From assembly GCA_019918135.1 (NCBI GenBank), contig WBZZ01001314.1:62001-126000 (forward strand): a DNA stretch of 64,000 bases, read 5' to 3'. This stretch comes from Paulinella micropora. Its lineage: Eukaryota > Cercozoa > Imbricatea > Euglyphida > Paulinellidae. The notes under the pieces are model-generated. The model was not told where the DNA came from and ran no database searches. It worked only from the letters and a program-made list of their open reading frames with translations. This document shows, one piece after another, positions 21,113-31,205 of the stretch (the stretch's first letter is position 1; every line of letters begins with the position of its first letter). The translations under genes and the position numbers were made by a program.

Positions 21113-24100
21113 TTTAGGGGCAACTGGTTCACGTTCAGGGACATCATGGGGCTGCTCGGGCCCCCCGGCTGCGAGCCGCCCGTGCTCGGCACAGACGCGC
21201 CGCGCCCGGACAACGCCTGCCACTGCTGGCTGGAAGTAGTTCGGTCGCGCTGCCTGCGCAAAGCCAACACCCCGCCGTGGACCCCCGCGGCGGAGGAGGC
21301 CGCGGTGGAGCCAACCACGGCAATGTGCGGGCCCGCCGTGGGCACGAACCTGACCAATGATTTCTACGGCGGCTGGCTGCCGCGCGGCGCGCGCAGAGAG
21401 ACGGTCACGTCTGAGCAGGAGCTCAGCGAGCTGCTGCGCGTGTGGTGCGCCGCGGCCGTGAAGAGCGCGCCCGACGGCCGTATTTTTTTCAACAGCAACC
21501 TGCTGGAGCTGGCGCTGCAGCTGGAGCCGGACGCAGTCCCGCGGCTGGGGCCCTGGCAGACCGTGCGGCAGCCGTCGAACGAGGTGTACAAGTACTGCTC
21601 CACGCACTGGGCCGACATCGAGCCCCAGTCGGCGCTGCTGCGGCGGCGCTCGAACACGACCAACGCCGCCACGCTGCCGTACGTATTCTTCTACTCGGCG
21701 CAGCAGGCGACACGATTCTTACGCCAGCGCGAGATGACGCAGGTGCTGATCGACGTGGCGGGTGACCTGCCCGACGACGTGGACATGTCGCCGCGGCCGT
21801 TCTTTACCCGTGCGCCCGCGAGGCTGCGCGCCCCGCAGGTCCCGCCCGCGCTCGGCGACAGCGCGTGGACCGTGCCGCCCGACGTGGCCAACTGCAACAC
21901 GCTGACGGCCGGCTTCAGCACGGCCAGGCTCCTGCCGCTGTGGCAGCTCAGGCACGTGGAGACGCGCCAGAGATTTACGTTGCAGCTGAAAAATTTGGAC
22001 TCGGGCGTGACCTTTACGCAGAATCTGAGCGTGCTGGTGCCGCACCAGCTGCCGGCCGAGTCGGTGCTGGTGCTGGGCTACCTGTCGTGCCTGCACCACT
22101 GGTGCGGGCTCCGCGACAACTACAGCTACGTGTACGACGTGCTGCCCGAGGAGGTCAGCGGCCACCCGAACCAGGCGCTGCGCTACACCGACTACGTCAT
22201 GTTCTTCCCCGAGGACGAGCGCGGCGCCGTCGAGCAGAACAGGCACTTGCTGTTCCCGCTCGGCTGCACTACCGCCGGCGACGACGGCTGTGCTGCTGCC
22301 GCTGCTGTGGGCGACTGCGTGCCGCACCACCTGAGCAACCGCGCGACCGTGCAGGGCGAAACGCAGGCCGAGTTCTGGAAGCGCCAGCACCTGAGCGCGC
22401 GCCTGGACCCCACGCGCCTGGGCCGCTCGCCCGTGGACTCGCGCAAGCGCTTGCTGAACGGGGTGCCGTGGCAGCGCAGGCGCTGCGAACAGAACGGCGC
22501 GCCCGAGGGCCCGCTGTGCCGGCTGCTGCGCACGCACTGGTGGCCGTCGTTGAACTTTCTCGGCGGCGAGACGCTCGACAACGTGGGCTGCGCGGACGGG
22601 CGCTTCCCGCTGCGGCCGCTCAACTGGTCGTCGCGCCTGAGCTTCGACGTGCCGGGCACCAGCTTCGCGCGCCGCGACGAGGTCGCGACCTGGTGCCCGA
22701 TCGACGGCAGTGCACAAATCGAACCCCGTTCGCCCGTGGGCCGCGAGCCCGGGCTGCGGCTGCGCTTCCGCCAGGGGCTGGACGCGGGCGCCGGCGCGGC
22801 GAGACCGATGCGGCCGCAGGTGTGGCGCGACAACAACCACACGCTGCTGGCCCAGTCCGACCTGGCGTACCCGACCGCGCAGGGCCTGTACTTCGTCGAC
22901 GTGCCGGGCACCGACAACCCGGCGGCCGCGGCGGCGCTCGCGAACGGGACGAGCGGGCTGTGGCTGCGCGTCGTCGTTGGCACGCAAATGTCGGGTGAGC
23001 CGGCCCTGGAGTGCCTGTCGCTGTCGCTCGACATTTCGGGCGGCGCCCAGAATGTCGAGAGCTTCTTTGCGACAGCAGCCGGCGGCGCGGGCGGCGTGGC
23101 CCAGGACACGATCGAGCACATGTGGCTCCAGATGCAGACGGGCGCGGCCGGCACCGGCACGGTCGCGGCCCTGGTAGCGGCTATGACCGCCGCCGCGACG
23201 TCGAACCTGTTGCAGGACGTAATCAAGGCCGGCAACGCCACGGTCCTGGCGGGCCTGCTGAATGGCTGGGAGCAAGAGCTCGCGGCCCTGCGGGCTGTGC
23301 TAATGTCCTCGTTCGCCCAGAACGAAGAGTACCTGCGGCAATCGGGCGCGAATGCCAACGCGCTCACCCGGCAGCTGGAGGCCACCCTCAACCAGACCAA
23401 GTCGGTGCTGTCGAACTTCGACAAGGACCTGGAGGCGGCGCGGCGGGAAATAGGCAAGATTAACGTGAGTGACGAGGCGCTGCAGAACGCCAGCGCCAGA
23501 TGGGGCCACTGGTCCGACGAGGTCCATGATCTCGGGGCCTCGTTGGCCAACGCCGGGCTGTTCCAGTCGGTCGTGAGCGGCTACGTGCGCTCGACCGTGC
23601 CGAGCGAGTACGTCATAGACGAGATTATACGAGTGCCCGTCGTGAAGTTCCCGGACGACCGCGGCTCTGTTTGGCGCACTGTGGTGCGGGCGTTTTCTGC
23701 GTCGCGCTGGGACGCGTTCAAGAACGGTGCCTCCAATTTCTTCCAGGACGTAGGCAAATGGGTTGAGAAGGCGGTCGACTGCGCGGCCGACATCGCGACC
23801 AAGCTGGACTTCGACTGCGTAGCACCCGGCGCTCCCGACTGCAAGCTTACCCGGCCCAAGATCCTGGGCGGGTTCTGTTACAAAGAAAACCAGTTGTTTC
23901 ACACCTGCCGCGGCGATTACGTGCACACCGACGGCTCCAAGGACGTGCCCGTCGTGTGCGACCTGAAACGCGCGGCCTGGATGACCAAGTACATCGTGCG
24001 CTACGCCTTAGTGGTCTTGGTGTTCTTTGTAATACCACTCGGCACCATTGGCTTGCTCTTTTATGCTAGCTGGTGGCTGAGGCGCAAGTGCCAAGAAGAA

Positions 24101-24274
24101 CGTTTGGCTAGGCGCCAAATTAGCCACTTCGATAGGCTTGAAAAAGAAGCAGCAAAAGCTACAGAAAAAGAATCGCTCCTGCCAAACGGCGAGAAAGAAA
24201 CTTCCGGAAGTAGTCGGCCGAAACCCTCTCGGCTAGCGGGAGGATGGAAGAAGGGTTTCCAAAAGAAAAAATAG
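21113..24274 (+). CDS. Envelope-like type I membrane protein, C-terminal part, copy B
   Basis: Protein sequence identical, as far as I can see, to copy A, including the glycosylation sites, the transmembrane segment (about 23,990-24,075) and the basic tail. It is again fused in frame behind Trp-rich sequence, so the chimeric ORF is reproduced at the second junction. There are no homopolymer breaks in this half of the ORF. Confidence 0.75.
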   Translation, partial: FRGNWFTFRDIMGLLGPPGCEPPVLGTDAPRPDNACHCWLEVVRSRCLRKANTPPWTPAAEEAAVEPTTAMCGPAVGTNLTNDFYGGWLPRGARRETVTSEQELSELLRVWCAAAVKSAPDGRIFFNSNLLELALQLEPDAVPRLGPWQTVRQPSNEVYKYCSTHWADIEPQSALLRRRSNTTNAATLPYVFFYSAQQATRFLRQREMTQVLIDVAGDLPDDVDMSPRPFFTRAPARLRAPQVPPALGDSAWTVPPDVANCNTLTAGFSTARLLPLWQLRHVETRQRFTLQLKNLDSGVTFTQNLSVLVPHQLPAESVLVLGYLSCLHHWCGLRDNYSYVYDVLPEEVSGHPNQALRYTDYVMFFPEDERGAVEQNRHLLFPLGCTTAGDDGCAAAAAVGDCVPHHLSNRATVQGETQAEFWKRQHLSARLDPTRLGRSPVDSRKRLLNGVPWQRRRCEQNGAPEGPLCRLLRTHWWPSLNFLGGETLDNVGCADGRFPLRPLNWSSRLSFDVPGTSFARRDEVATWCPIDGSAQIEPRSPVGREPGLRLRFRQGLDAGAGAARPMRPQVWRDNNHTLLAQSDLAYPTAQGLYFVDVPGTDNPAAAAALANGTSGLWLRVVVGTQMSGEPALECLSLSLDISGGAQNVESFFATAAGGAGGVAQDTIEHMWLQMQTGAAGTGTVAALVAAMTAAATSNLLQDVIKAGNATVLAGLLNGWEQELAALRAVLMSSFAQNEEYLRQSGANANALTRQLEATLNQTKSVLSNFDKDLEAARREIGKINVSDEALQNASARWGHWSDEVHDLGASLANAGLFQSVVSGYVRSTVPSEYVIDEIIRVPVVKFPDDRGSVWRTVVRAFSASRWDAFKNGASNFFQDVGKWVEKAVDCAADIATKLDFDCVAPGAPDCKLTRPKILGGFCYKENQLFHTCRGDYVHTDGSKDVPVVCDLKRAAWMTKYIVRYALVVLVFFVIPLGTIGLLFYASWWLRRKCQEERLARRQISHFDRLEKEAAKATEKESLLPNGEKETSGSSRPKPSRLAGGWKKGFQKKK

Positions 24275-24513
24275 AGCGCTCCTAGATTCTTTCTCACTTC
24301 CGAGACCAAAAGAGAACGACAGAAGAAGAATTACAAAGCAAAACTTTTTTGTTTTAATTAAAAACGTGCCTGCCCTTCGTAGACCCCCCCCCGGCCTCCT
24401 GTATCTTTTTTTTACAGAGGGGGAGGGGGTGGCTTTTCTCTGACGAAAACATCAAGAAAAAAAAACCAAAGCGGAACAGGAAATAGTCCGGACACAAAAT
24501 ACTACTACCAAGA
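24275..24513. other. Convergent spacer, copy B
   Basis: Same A/T-rich content as 11,125-11,363; AATTAAAA near 24,357. Confidence 0.5.
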
Positions 24514-24714
24514 TCAGAATATTGGGAGTGAAAAGATTCCTCCGTCTTCCAGGCCCTGAAACTCTTTGAGCACGGCGTAGGGTTCATCTTTCCTATACAC
24601 GAGGTCTCCGTTCGAACGGGAGGTCTGGTACAGCCCCCCGCTGAATACTGTGGCTATCTTTTCCAAGCTAAAGCTGTCAAAGCAAGTCCCGCTGGTGACT
24701 TCCCGAAGACGCAT
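24514..24714 (-). CDS. Small hypothetical protein, copy B (66 codons)
   Basis: Same as the C-terminal 66 residues of copy A. An extra C (C6) upstream removes the longer N-terminus, so the Met at 24,714 is the start shared by both copies. Confidence 0.4.
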   Translation of the reverse strand: MRLREVTSGTCFDSFSLEKIATVFSGGLYQTSRSNGDLVYRKDEPYAVLKEFQGLEDGGIFSLPIF

Positions 24715-24781
24715 TTCATGCCCCCCGCCGGAGTTCTGTGTAACTTCGAAGCTCTGTCATAATCGTCGTTCCGACGTGGTA

Positions 24782-25709
24782 ATGGCGCAGGCGTCAGGTC
24801 CCGCGCGGTGTTACTTTTTTTTTTCACTGACCCCCCTGAAACGGACTGTGTGGGAAGTCGCTCCTGTTTTGCATCGCTGTTGCAACAGTCTGGCTGCCTC
24901 TTACCACACGCGGGCGCTGCCCGTGGCACCCACGCTAGCGCCCACGGCCGGGCGGCCCGGTCCACCGCCAGACTTTGCCCCCCCGCCGACGCACACAGCT
25001 GCACCCTCGGCACCGCACCTGGCGCCGCCACCGGTCCCATCGATCGGCAGGGCGCCGCTGCCAGTGCAGACGCGACGCCGAGCACCCCCTGGCACTGCCT
25101 GGCGGCGCTGGCCGCTCGGCTGCCGCGCGCAGGGCCCACGCTGCCGGCACCCGGCCCGGCCACCCACAAGCGAGGGGCGTCCGGCCCTGCCGGCGGGGGC
25201 GCAGCGAAGAGACACCAGAGCCAGCCGCACACTCTGCTGTGCCAGCCGCCCGCTCCTCCGAGCCAGCCGGCCATTCCTCCGAGCCAACCCCCCACTCCTC
25301 CGAGCCAGCCGGCCACTCCTCAGGGCTCTCCCAGCAAACTGCGCGGCAGCCAACTCAAACGCCGCCAGAAGGAAAACCGCAAGAAGAAGCGCGCGTACGA
25401 CGCTACTAACACTTACCTGCAGGAGTTAGGTCGCTCTTGGGCCTGCCCCCCCGCGCGTCGCGGAACACGGTCCTCTTCGCAGCCCTGCTCCGGGTCCGCG
25501 TGCTCCGTTCTGCTGGCGCCCCCCCAGCGCACTGTCCGCCGACCGTCCTACAGCAGCAACCGGGTGTGCCGGACAAAGATGCCTCATCACGCGCTCTGCT
25601 GGCCGCCATCACCCGCGAGCTCGCCAGGTGCCTCGGTGCAGTCGGGGCGCCCAGGCTCAAGGTGCTCGAGCAAGCTTTGCGGTTCCTGAGGTCCAATCCG
25701 CCTCATTAA
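24782..25709 (+). CDS. Basic bZIP-like protein, copy B (frame broken at homopolymers)
   Basis: ATG at 24,782. The poly-T run near 24,816 is T10 (T11 in copy A) and the C run near 24,978 is C7 (C6 in copy A). This copy therefore breaks at the T run but is in frame across the C run into the basic region, the opposite of copy A. A third break at the C7 run near 25,446 is common to both. The complementary pattern suggests one continuous gene with errors or slippage at the runs. Confidence 0.45.
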
Positions 25710-26020
25710 AAACTAGCTTACTCACCAGCCGGTCGAGGGGTACCAGCCACGGCACCCCGGACAAAGCACCTAGTTATTCATTAAGACGCCGGCGCCGGCC
25801 CCCCCCCCTCCCCAGCCAACTCGTCCCCTCCCCCCACCACCCGCTGCCCACCGAGTGCCGGCACGGCAGGGATTGCGTCCGGGCTAGTGTCGGAGCGCCT
25901 GCCAAAGCTCACGCCGGGCTAGCCCGGCGAACTCAGATTTTTCCCGCCCGGGGAGCTCCGGCTACGACTGCGGCGGCTAGCGAAAAACCTTTTTTTTACT
26001 GCAGGACACTGGTGGCTACT
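25710..26020. other. Spacer before the 50-codon ORF, copy B
   Basis: As 12,559-12,869; nothing further seen. Confidence 0.4.
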
Positions 26021-26173
26021 ATGCCTCACCGGCCGAGCACCAGCGCCGTCACGGCGCCCCCGGGTCTGCCGCCCCGCGCGCCGGGGGTAGCCGTGGTCCC
26101 TCCGTGGACGGCTGAGCTGCGGCAGCTGAAATTTACCGTGCCCCTCCCGGCTTCCTGGTTTGTTTGTTTTTGA
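26021..26173 (+). CDS. Small hypothetical ORF, copy B (50 codons)
   Basis: Identical to the ORF at 12,870-13,022, with the same A/T patch upstream and the convergent neighbour 77 bp downstream. Confidence 0.3.
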   Translation: MPHRPSTSAVTAPPGLPPRAPGVAVVPPWTAELRQLKFTVPLPASWFVCF

Positions 26174-26250
26174 GAGGCACTGATCCTGCCCTCGACTGCT
26201 TTTTGGGGGTCCAGGAAGAGGGGGCGCCCCGTTGGCAGCGGAGGGAGAAG

Positions 26251-27555
26251 TTATTGTCTGTTCTTTTCTCCTGGGTTACGGCTGCTGCTACTACTGCTAG
26301 CGCTGGCTCCGGCTCCCGCTGCCGGGGGGGTCGTCAAATGGTACATTTGCCAGAGCGGCTGCAAGAGATGCGGAGCCGTAGCCTTTAGGTAGTCCCAGCT
26401 GCTCAGCGCATAGGCGAAGCCTGGCTGTTCCACGTGTGTTCTCTGCCTATCCCCCTCCCTAAAGCAGCTTGCGAGGAGGGCCGCGTCGCTTTGTAAGTAG
26501 GCATAGAGCTGGTGCGTAACCTCGGCCACCTGTTTTAACGGGTACGCAGCGCTGGGCTCGCGACGGGCATCGCACTGGCCGTAGCCTTGCAGAAAGGACT
26601 TCCAGTACGCGTCGCGGTTGTCGGCGGAGGGGAAGTCCAGGGGGCTGTGCCAGAACCAGACCACCCGCATCCACAGCTTCTCGGTGTGGACAGGCTCACG
26701 CTGTATCGCGCGCTGTCTGGCACAACACTCGCCGCCACAAAAATGCTTTCGGCGCGGGTAGAGATAGCGTGTCTCCCCGTCTACCTTGACCTCAGTAATT
26801 CCCTTGCTGTACCCAGGTGTCCAGATCGGGCCCTCGGGCTGGATTTCGTACACGGCCCGTGCGCCCAAGCCCCGTGAACTACGCGTAAAGCACTCGAAGG
26901 CAGAACCCTCTCCCCCCCGGACGGTCTCCATCGCACTCAAGAGCTGGCTCAAGGTCTGGACACGCAAGCCGTAGAGCAAAAAGACCAGCCTGTTGTTCGT
27001 CAGGCGCAGAGCGCTCTCTAGCGCGTCCGGTAGTACCATCAGCTTGCTCCAGACACCCTGCCGGGCACACCAGGGCACATCCTCCGGCCCGGTCGGCCTA
27101 ACCAGCAGAGAGCTAATTGCCTCGTCGCGGGGATCGACTGGCGCGTGGTCGTAGGGGCGCAGGGCTTCCAGGGTCAACAGAAACGAGAGCACCTTGTCCA
27201 CGTGAGTGCGTAGTAACAGTGCCACCGTCTCGGTGTTGCCCTCGACCCGAATTCCTTCTTCCGCGCCGGCGGCGGAGGACCCAGCCGCCGCCCGTAAGAG
27301 GGGTGAGTCCACCACGGCAAGCTGGCCGGCGGTAGCCTCCAGTGTTTCCCCGGTGCGGAAGATCAGGGTTAGCGGGCGTGCGTGCGTTGTCCCGTCGACG
27401 CCCGCACGCTCGTCGTCGTCCTCTTCCAGGGCGGGCGCTGGTTCCGACCACGCCACTGCTGGTCTGGCTGGTCTGTGCCGTTGCCAGGCCGGAGGGGCTC
27501 CGGCCGCTGGCCGGGGTGTCTGACACAGTAGGCGGCGCTTGTTCTTTTGGCTCAT
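26251..27555 (-). CDS. SKP1/BTB-like region protein, copy C (intact, 434 aa)
   Basis: Fully open from Met 27,555 to TAA. Residues 1-55 are basic then acidic (EEDDDER), likely disordered. Residues 61-135 have the strand-helix pattern of a SKP1/BTB-POZ fold: PLTLIFRTGETLE, then a helix ending VVDSPLLRAA, then a segment like VEGNTETVALLL. This would suit an adaptor that recruits a ubiquitin ligase, but the match is by eye and weak. Residues 165-180 contain RQGVWSKLMVLPDALE, a motif also found in the repeat-rich gene's C-terminus. Residues 272-300 hold a Cys/His cluster (HFCGGECCARQ). A Ser-rich, basic tail ends the protein. Confidence 0.65.
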   Translation of the reverse strand: MSQKNKRRLLCQTPRPAAGAPPAWQRHRPARPAVAWSEPAPALEEDDDERAGVDGTTHARPLTLIFRTGETLEATAGQLAVVDSPLLRAAAGSSAAGAEEGIRVEGNTETVALLLRTHVDKVLSFLLTLEALRPYDHAPVDPRDEAISSLLVRPTGPEDVPWCARQGVWSKLMVLPDALESALRLTNNRLVFLLYGLRVQTLSQLLSAMETVRGGEGSAFECFTRSSRGLGARAVYEIQPEGPIWTPGYSKGITEVKVDGETRYLYPRRKHFCGGECCARQRAIQREPVHTEKLWMRVVWFWHSPLDFPSADNRDAYWKSFLQGYGQCDARREPSAAYPLKQVAEVTHQLYAYLQSDAALLASCFREGDRQRTHVEQPGFAYALSSWDYLKATAPHLLQPLWQMYHLTTPPAAGAGASASSSSSSRNPGEKNRQ

Positions 27556-27964
27556 GGCCTCTTTAGAACTTTTGTTACCCCCACGCACATACACACGACC
27601 GTGTACACAGCACCGACCCGTAGCCGGTCTCGCGGGCCCACACACGGCACAGGCTGCACGCGGGGCCGGGTCTGGGCGGCCCGGGGAGGCAGACTTCCAG
27701 CCGGACCCTCGCGTACCAGTGTGGCGGCAACCGGTCGGGGGGGGGGGGGGGGGGGACGGGCTTCCCCCTCCCCAGCGCCCGCCCTGACCACCGGCAGCCA
27801 CGGCCGGCGGGGAGGGGGGGGGGGGGGAGAGCGCGCGGCCGCCGGCCCCGGCGGGGGGGGGGGGGAGGAGGCGGGCGCTCGTGCGCGGGCGCGGGGTTGG
27901 GGGAGTGGGGCAGGGCCCGCTGCCTCTTCCTCGCGGGGCTAGAAAGTAGACCCTCCGAAACCGT
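27556..27964. promoter_or_regulatory. Divergent intergenic region with G runs, copy C
   Basis: Equivalent of 1249-1662 with plus-strand G runs of 19, 14 and 13 bases. Confidence 0.45.
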
Positions 27965-29007
27965 ATGTCGGTGGCCTTGGGCACCGAGGAGGACGGCGCC
28001 GCCGCCCCGCCTGGTGCGCCCGCACAGCCCCCCTACGCTGCCGGGCCAGCCGCCGAGGAAGCCGCCGGGCGGGCAGCCGAGCCAGGCGCGTCGGCGCCAG
28101 ACGAGTCGGCGCACGGCGGGGGGGCGCACGCTCCCGCGGCGTGGTCCACCGCCGGGCGCCGTGCGCCCACGGGCGGCGACGCGCCGGAGCCCCCCCCCAC
28201 GTGCCGCGCGCCGGACACCGCGCACGCGGTGGGCGCCGGGCGGACGGGCGCCCCCCCTGCCGCGGCGCGCGCGCGCGCCCTACGCTGCACGCCTCCCGGC
28301 GCCTGGTCAGGGCCACAAAGTGCTCCCGCTGGCCGAGACCAGGCGCCTGGCTGACGGCTGCACCTACCTCGTGACCATGCCCGCCCACCTGCCCCCCGCG
28401 GCCGACTCCGAACCCTACTCTCCGACCCAATACTCTAATCCCGTGCCGGCCGCTCCCTCCGCCGACACGAGCGTCGAGGCACTCTTGTCCATGTTCCAGC
28501 ACGAGAGGCCTAGCGCGCCCAGCCTACCGGCAGGAGGCCTGCCGCTCGCCATCCGGGCCTGCGAAGCAGCCGGGGCCAGCGCCACCGACGCGGCCGGACA
28601 GCTAGCCCGGCACGCCCGTACGGACGGCGCCAGAGAGAGCGCTCTGAACGCGGCCGAGGACCTCCGCCGGCTCGAGTACATGCTGCGCCAGGTCTCTTCC
28701 CGCTTGCGGCGCGAGCAAGAGCACCCCGGCACCTATGTCCGCACCTACGTACCCCTGCCGCTGCCACACCCCCCCCTCAAGCGCCGCCGGCTACCGGCCA
28801 AGGGCAGCCCCCCCGTGACTGTCCGCCGCCCAGGCCGCTGGCCAGGGGGCGCAGCCCGTATGCCCGTGACTACTCCCCGCGCCGGGGCCTGCACACCGCC
28901 CGGGCAAGCCAGCCCCGCCGGCCGCGCCGGCCCTCGCCCGTGCGCGCTTGTCCGCCACCCCTCGGCTCCGAGACTGAATACCCCCGCTGCTGGACCCTGT
29001 CCTCTGA
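27965..29007 (+). CDS. Pro/Arg-rich nuclear-type protein, copy C (several run-length breaks)
   Basis: Compared with the intact copy B it has C9 for C8 near 28,190, C7 for C8 near 28,808, and one C fewer near 28,981. The reading frame therefore changes three times. The helical middle and the LKRRRLP motif are still recognisable. Stop equivalent at 29,005-29,007. Confidence 0.55.
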
Positions 29008-29431
29008 CCTACGGCCTCTGCTGCCCGGTTCACGCCCAGCCGCCTTCGTACCAGCAGTGAGGCCCCGGGCTTGTGTGACTGTCCGGTAGCCAGGACCAGG
29101 CCCCCCCCATATTTGGCCTCTCCGCCGGCAGGGCCACCCCCCTAGAAGTGACGAATTTGCTACGGACAGGCTAGTCAAAGTTGTACTTTTAATAAAAGAA
29201 ACAAAAGAAAGACAGGCTTGGCCCCCGGTTTTGTTGGCGCGAGTTCCCGGGCGTCCAGTGAGAAAGTGGGATCCCCCTGCTTAAGCTGAGTTCAAATTCT
29301 TAAGGACCGTTCTATCCGTCCGCGAGCGGGGCAGAACTTGATTAGTTGGGGTAGAACCGCCCCGCGAGGCCGGCACTGACAGAAATCTGGTAGAGTCCGC
29401 TGAAAGTTCCGTTTCGGGGGTACCAACCTCC
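29008..29431. other. Convergent intergenic region, copy C
   Basis: As in the other copies; AATAAA at 29,191. Nothing else seen. Confidence 0.55.
29191..29196 (+). terminator. Polyadenylation signal AATAAA, copy C
   Basis: Canonical signal at the same distance after the Pro/Arg-rich gene as in the other two copies. Confidence 0.7.
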
Positions 29432-30759
29432 CTAGAAACATAAATGAAAAATCTTGAAGAGGCGGTTAGCTTCCAGAGTCTTCATCGTGAGAAGACAAGC
29501 GGTTCCATGACCCACCACTAGCATCTTCTCAGTTTCCAGGCTGACCCTGTCCTTCCAGGCAGCATTGAGAACTTCTTGGTGGACTTGCTGGTCGGAGGAA
29601 CAATTAGTCGAAACTAGGGCTGATCCAAAACGTTCGTAGGAAGCTAAATAGGAAACCCACAAGAAACCGTTCAGGTGCAAGGACCAGCTGATGGAACTTC
29701 CGGCAGGAACCTGGCTAGCTAGCAAGGACGGTGCTCGTAAGCGACCCAGCCTGGAGGTCTCGTTGTCTACGAAATGCCAGCCTGTGTTGGCGATGGCTAT
29801 TTCGTGTAATGACCTGGGATCTCGGCATATCCAGTACAGGTCCGTTTCCTGGGTTATCGCAACCAGAGGTTTCGTAGCCACGCCAGCACCACATTGAAAT
29901 CCGTACTTCTGCCAGTCGTGGCCAGCAGCTGCCTTGGAAGCTCTAGCCCCGCAGTCCTTACACACCGCTTGGAAAAGGGCAGAGGCGATCAGAGCGTGCC
30001 CAAGGTCGCTGGGGTGCACTTTATCTGCGTGCCAAAACAAATCGTACAGGCTGCTGTCCTTCACCAGCGGCGGGGCTAAAATACCTCGGAACGTCAACAT
30101 CGGATCCCATAATACTGGTAAGTAGCGTAGGTTTTGGTTTCGGACGAAGCCAGCTCAAACCACTTTTCCGGCCAAGCGGGAGAATCAGGGTGAGCGCTCG
30201 TTTGCTTGTGCCTGAACCAGTGCAACGAGACCACGGGTGCCTGTTGGTTTTTACGCAAGCGCACGATCCTTTCGACGTGATCGGGACGTCCACCATTGAC
30301 GGATATGTCCATGACGTAAAGATCTGCCGGAGAAAGCTGCAAGCCCGACGAGACCGAGGAGCCCGCGACATACGAGACTCCGTAGTTGAGCTCTCCGATT
30401 TCAACGTAGAGGGCCTGATAGCTGCCCGGATAAAATTCTTGCAGCAGGTTCAGGAAGACGTTCAAGAAAGAATTCCGGCCGTAGGGCAAAAATTCGGTCG
30501 GGGGAACACACGGGCTCTTGTCTTCAGCATAACAGTTATTGGAACTGCCGGCGCCTTTGGTGATAGAACCACCAATGAACTCGACGACTATCGGTCGTGT
30601 GTGGTCAGTCTCCAACAGGCTGGTGAACTGTCGCAGCAAGGTTTGATTACCGACATTACTCTGGATACACTCCAAGACAGCCAACGGCAGTGGAGCTGAA
30701 AGTCCTACCCAGTTGGCCGAGGCCCGGCACAGCACACTACTAAATAACAGGACCACCAT
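29432..30759 (-). CDS. Secreted SGNH/GDSL-type hydrolase, copy C (same frame break)
   Basis: As copies A and B, frames meeting at 30,094-30,100. Two private changes: Lys to Asn soon after the signal peptide and Gly to Asp in the C-terminal half. Ser, Asp and His motifs are intact. Confidence 0.7.
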
Positions 30760-31205
30760 CGTACGGGTAGGGTTAGTCGTAGTAGTCAGAGAGGCTGGCG
30801 GTCCGCTCAGCGCTCGCTCAGAATCCCAGGAGTGCGCTACACCCCCGCCAGCTTGGTCGCCAGGAGATTTGGCCGAGAGTCTTTCTTGCGGCCCCCCTCC
30901 TCCCTGCTCCAACCCCCCCCCCCCCCCCCCGCCCTGAGGCTCCGCCGACGGGCGCGGGGGGGCTCCGCCGGGGGGCGCGGGTGCTAGCCGGCCCCGCGCC
31001 GCGGCTGGCCGGACCCAGCCCCGGGGAGGGGGACCCCGCCGGGCCGCCCGCCTCCCTCTCTACCCCCGGCGGCGGCCCCCCCCCCCCCGGTCTCTCGCCC
31101 CCCCCCCTACGCCCGCCGCGGCGCGCGCGCCGCCCGTGCCGGTGCCCGTGCCCGTGCCGCTGGCCCGCTGGCGCTCAGCGCAAAAAGTGTGGGCCGGCCA
31201 CCTAG
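30760..31205. promoter_or_regulatory. Divergent intergenic region with C runs, copy C
   Basis: Equivalent of 4461-4907 with C runs of 18 (about 30,913-30,930) and 13 bases (about 31,076-31,088). Confidence 0.45.
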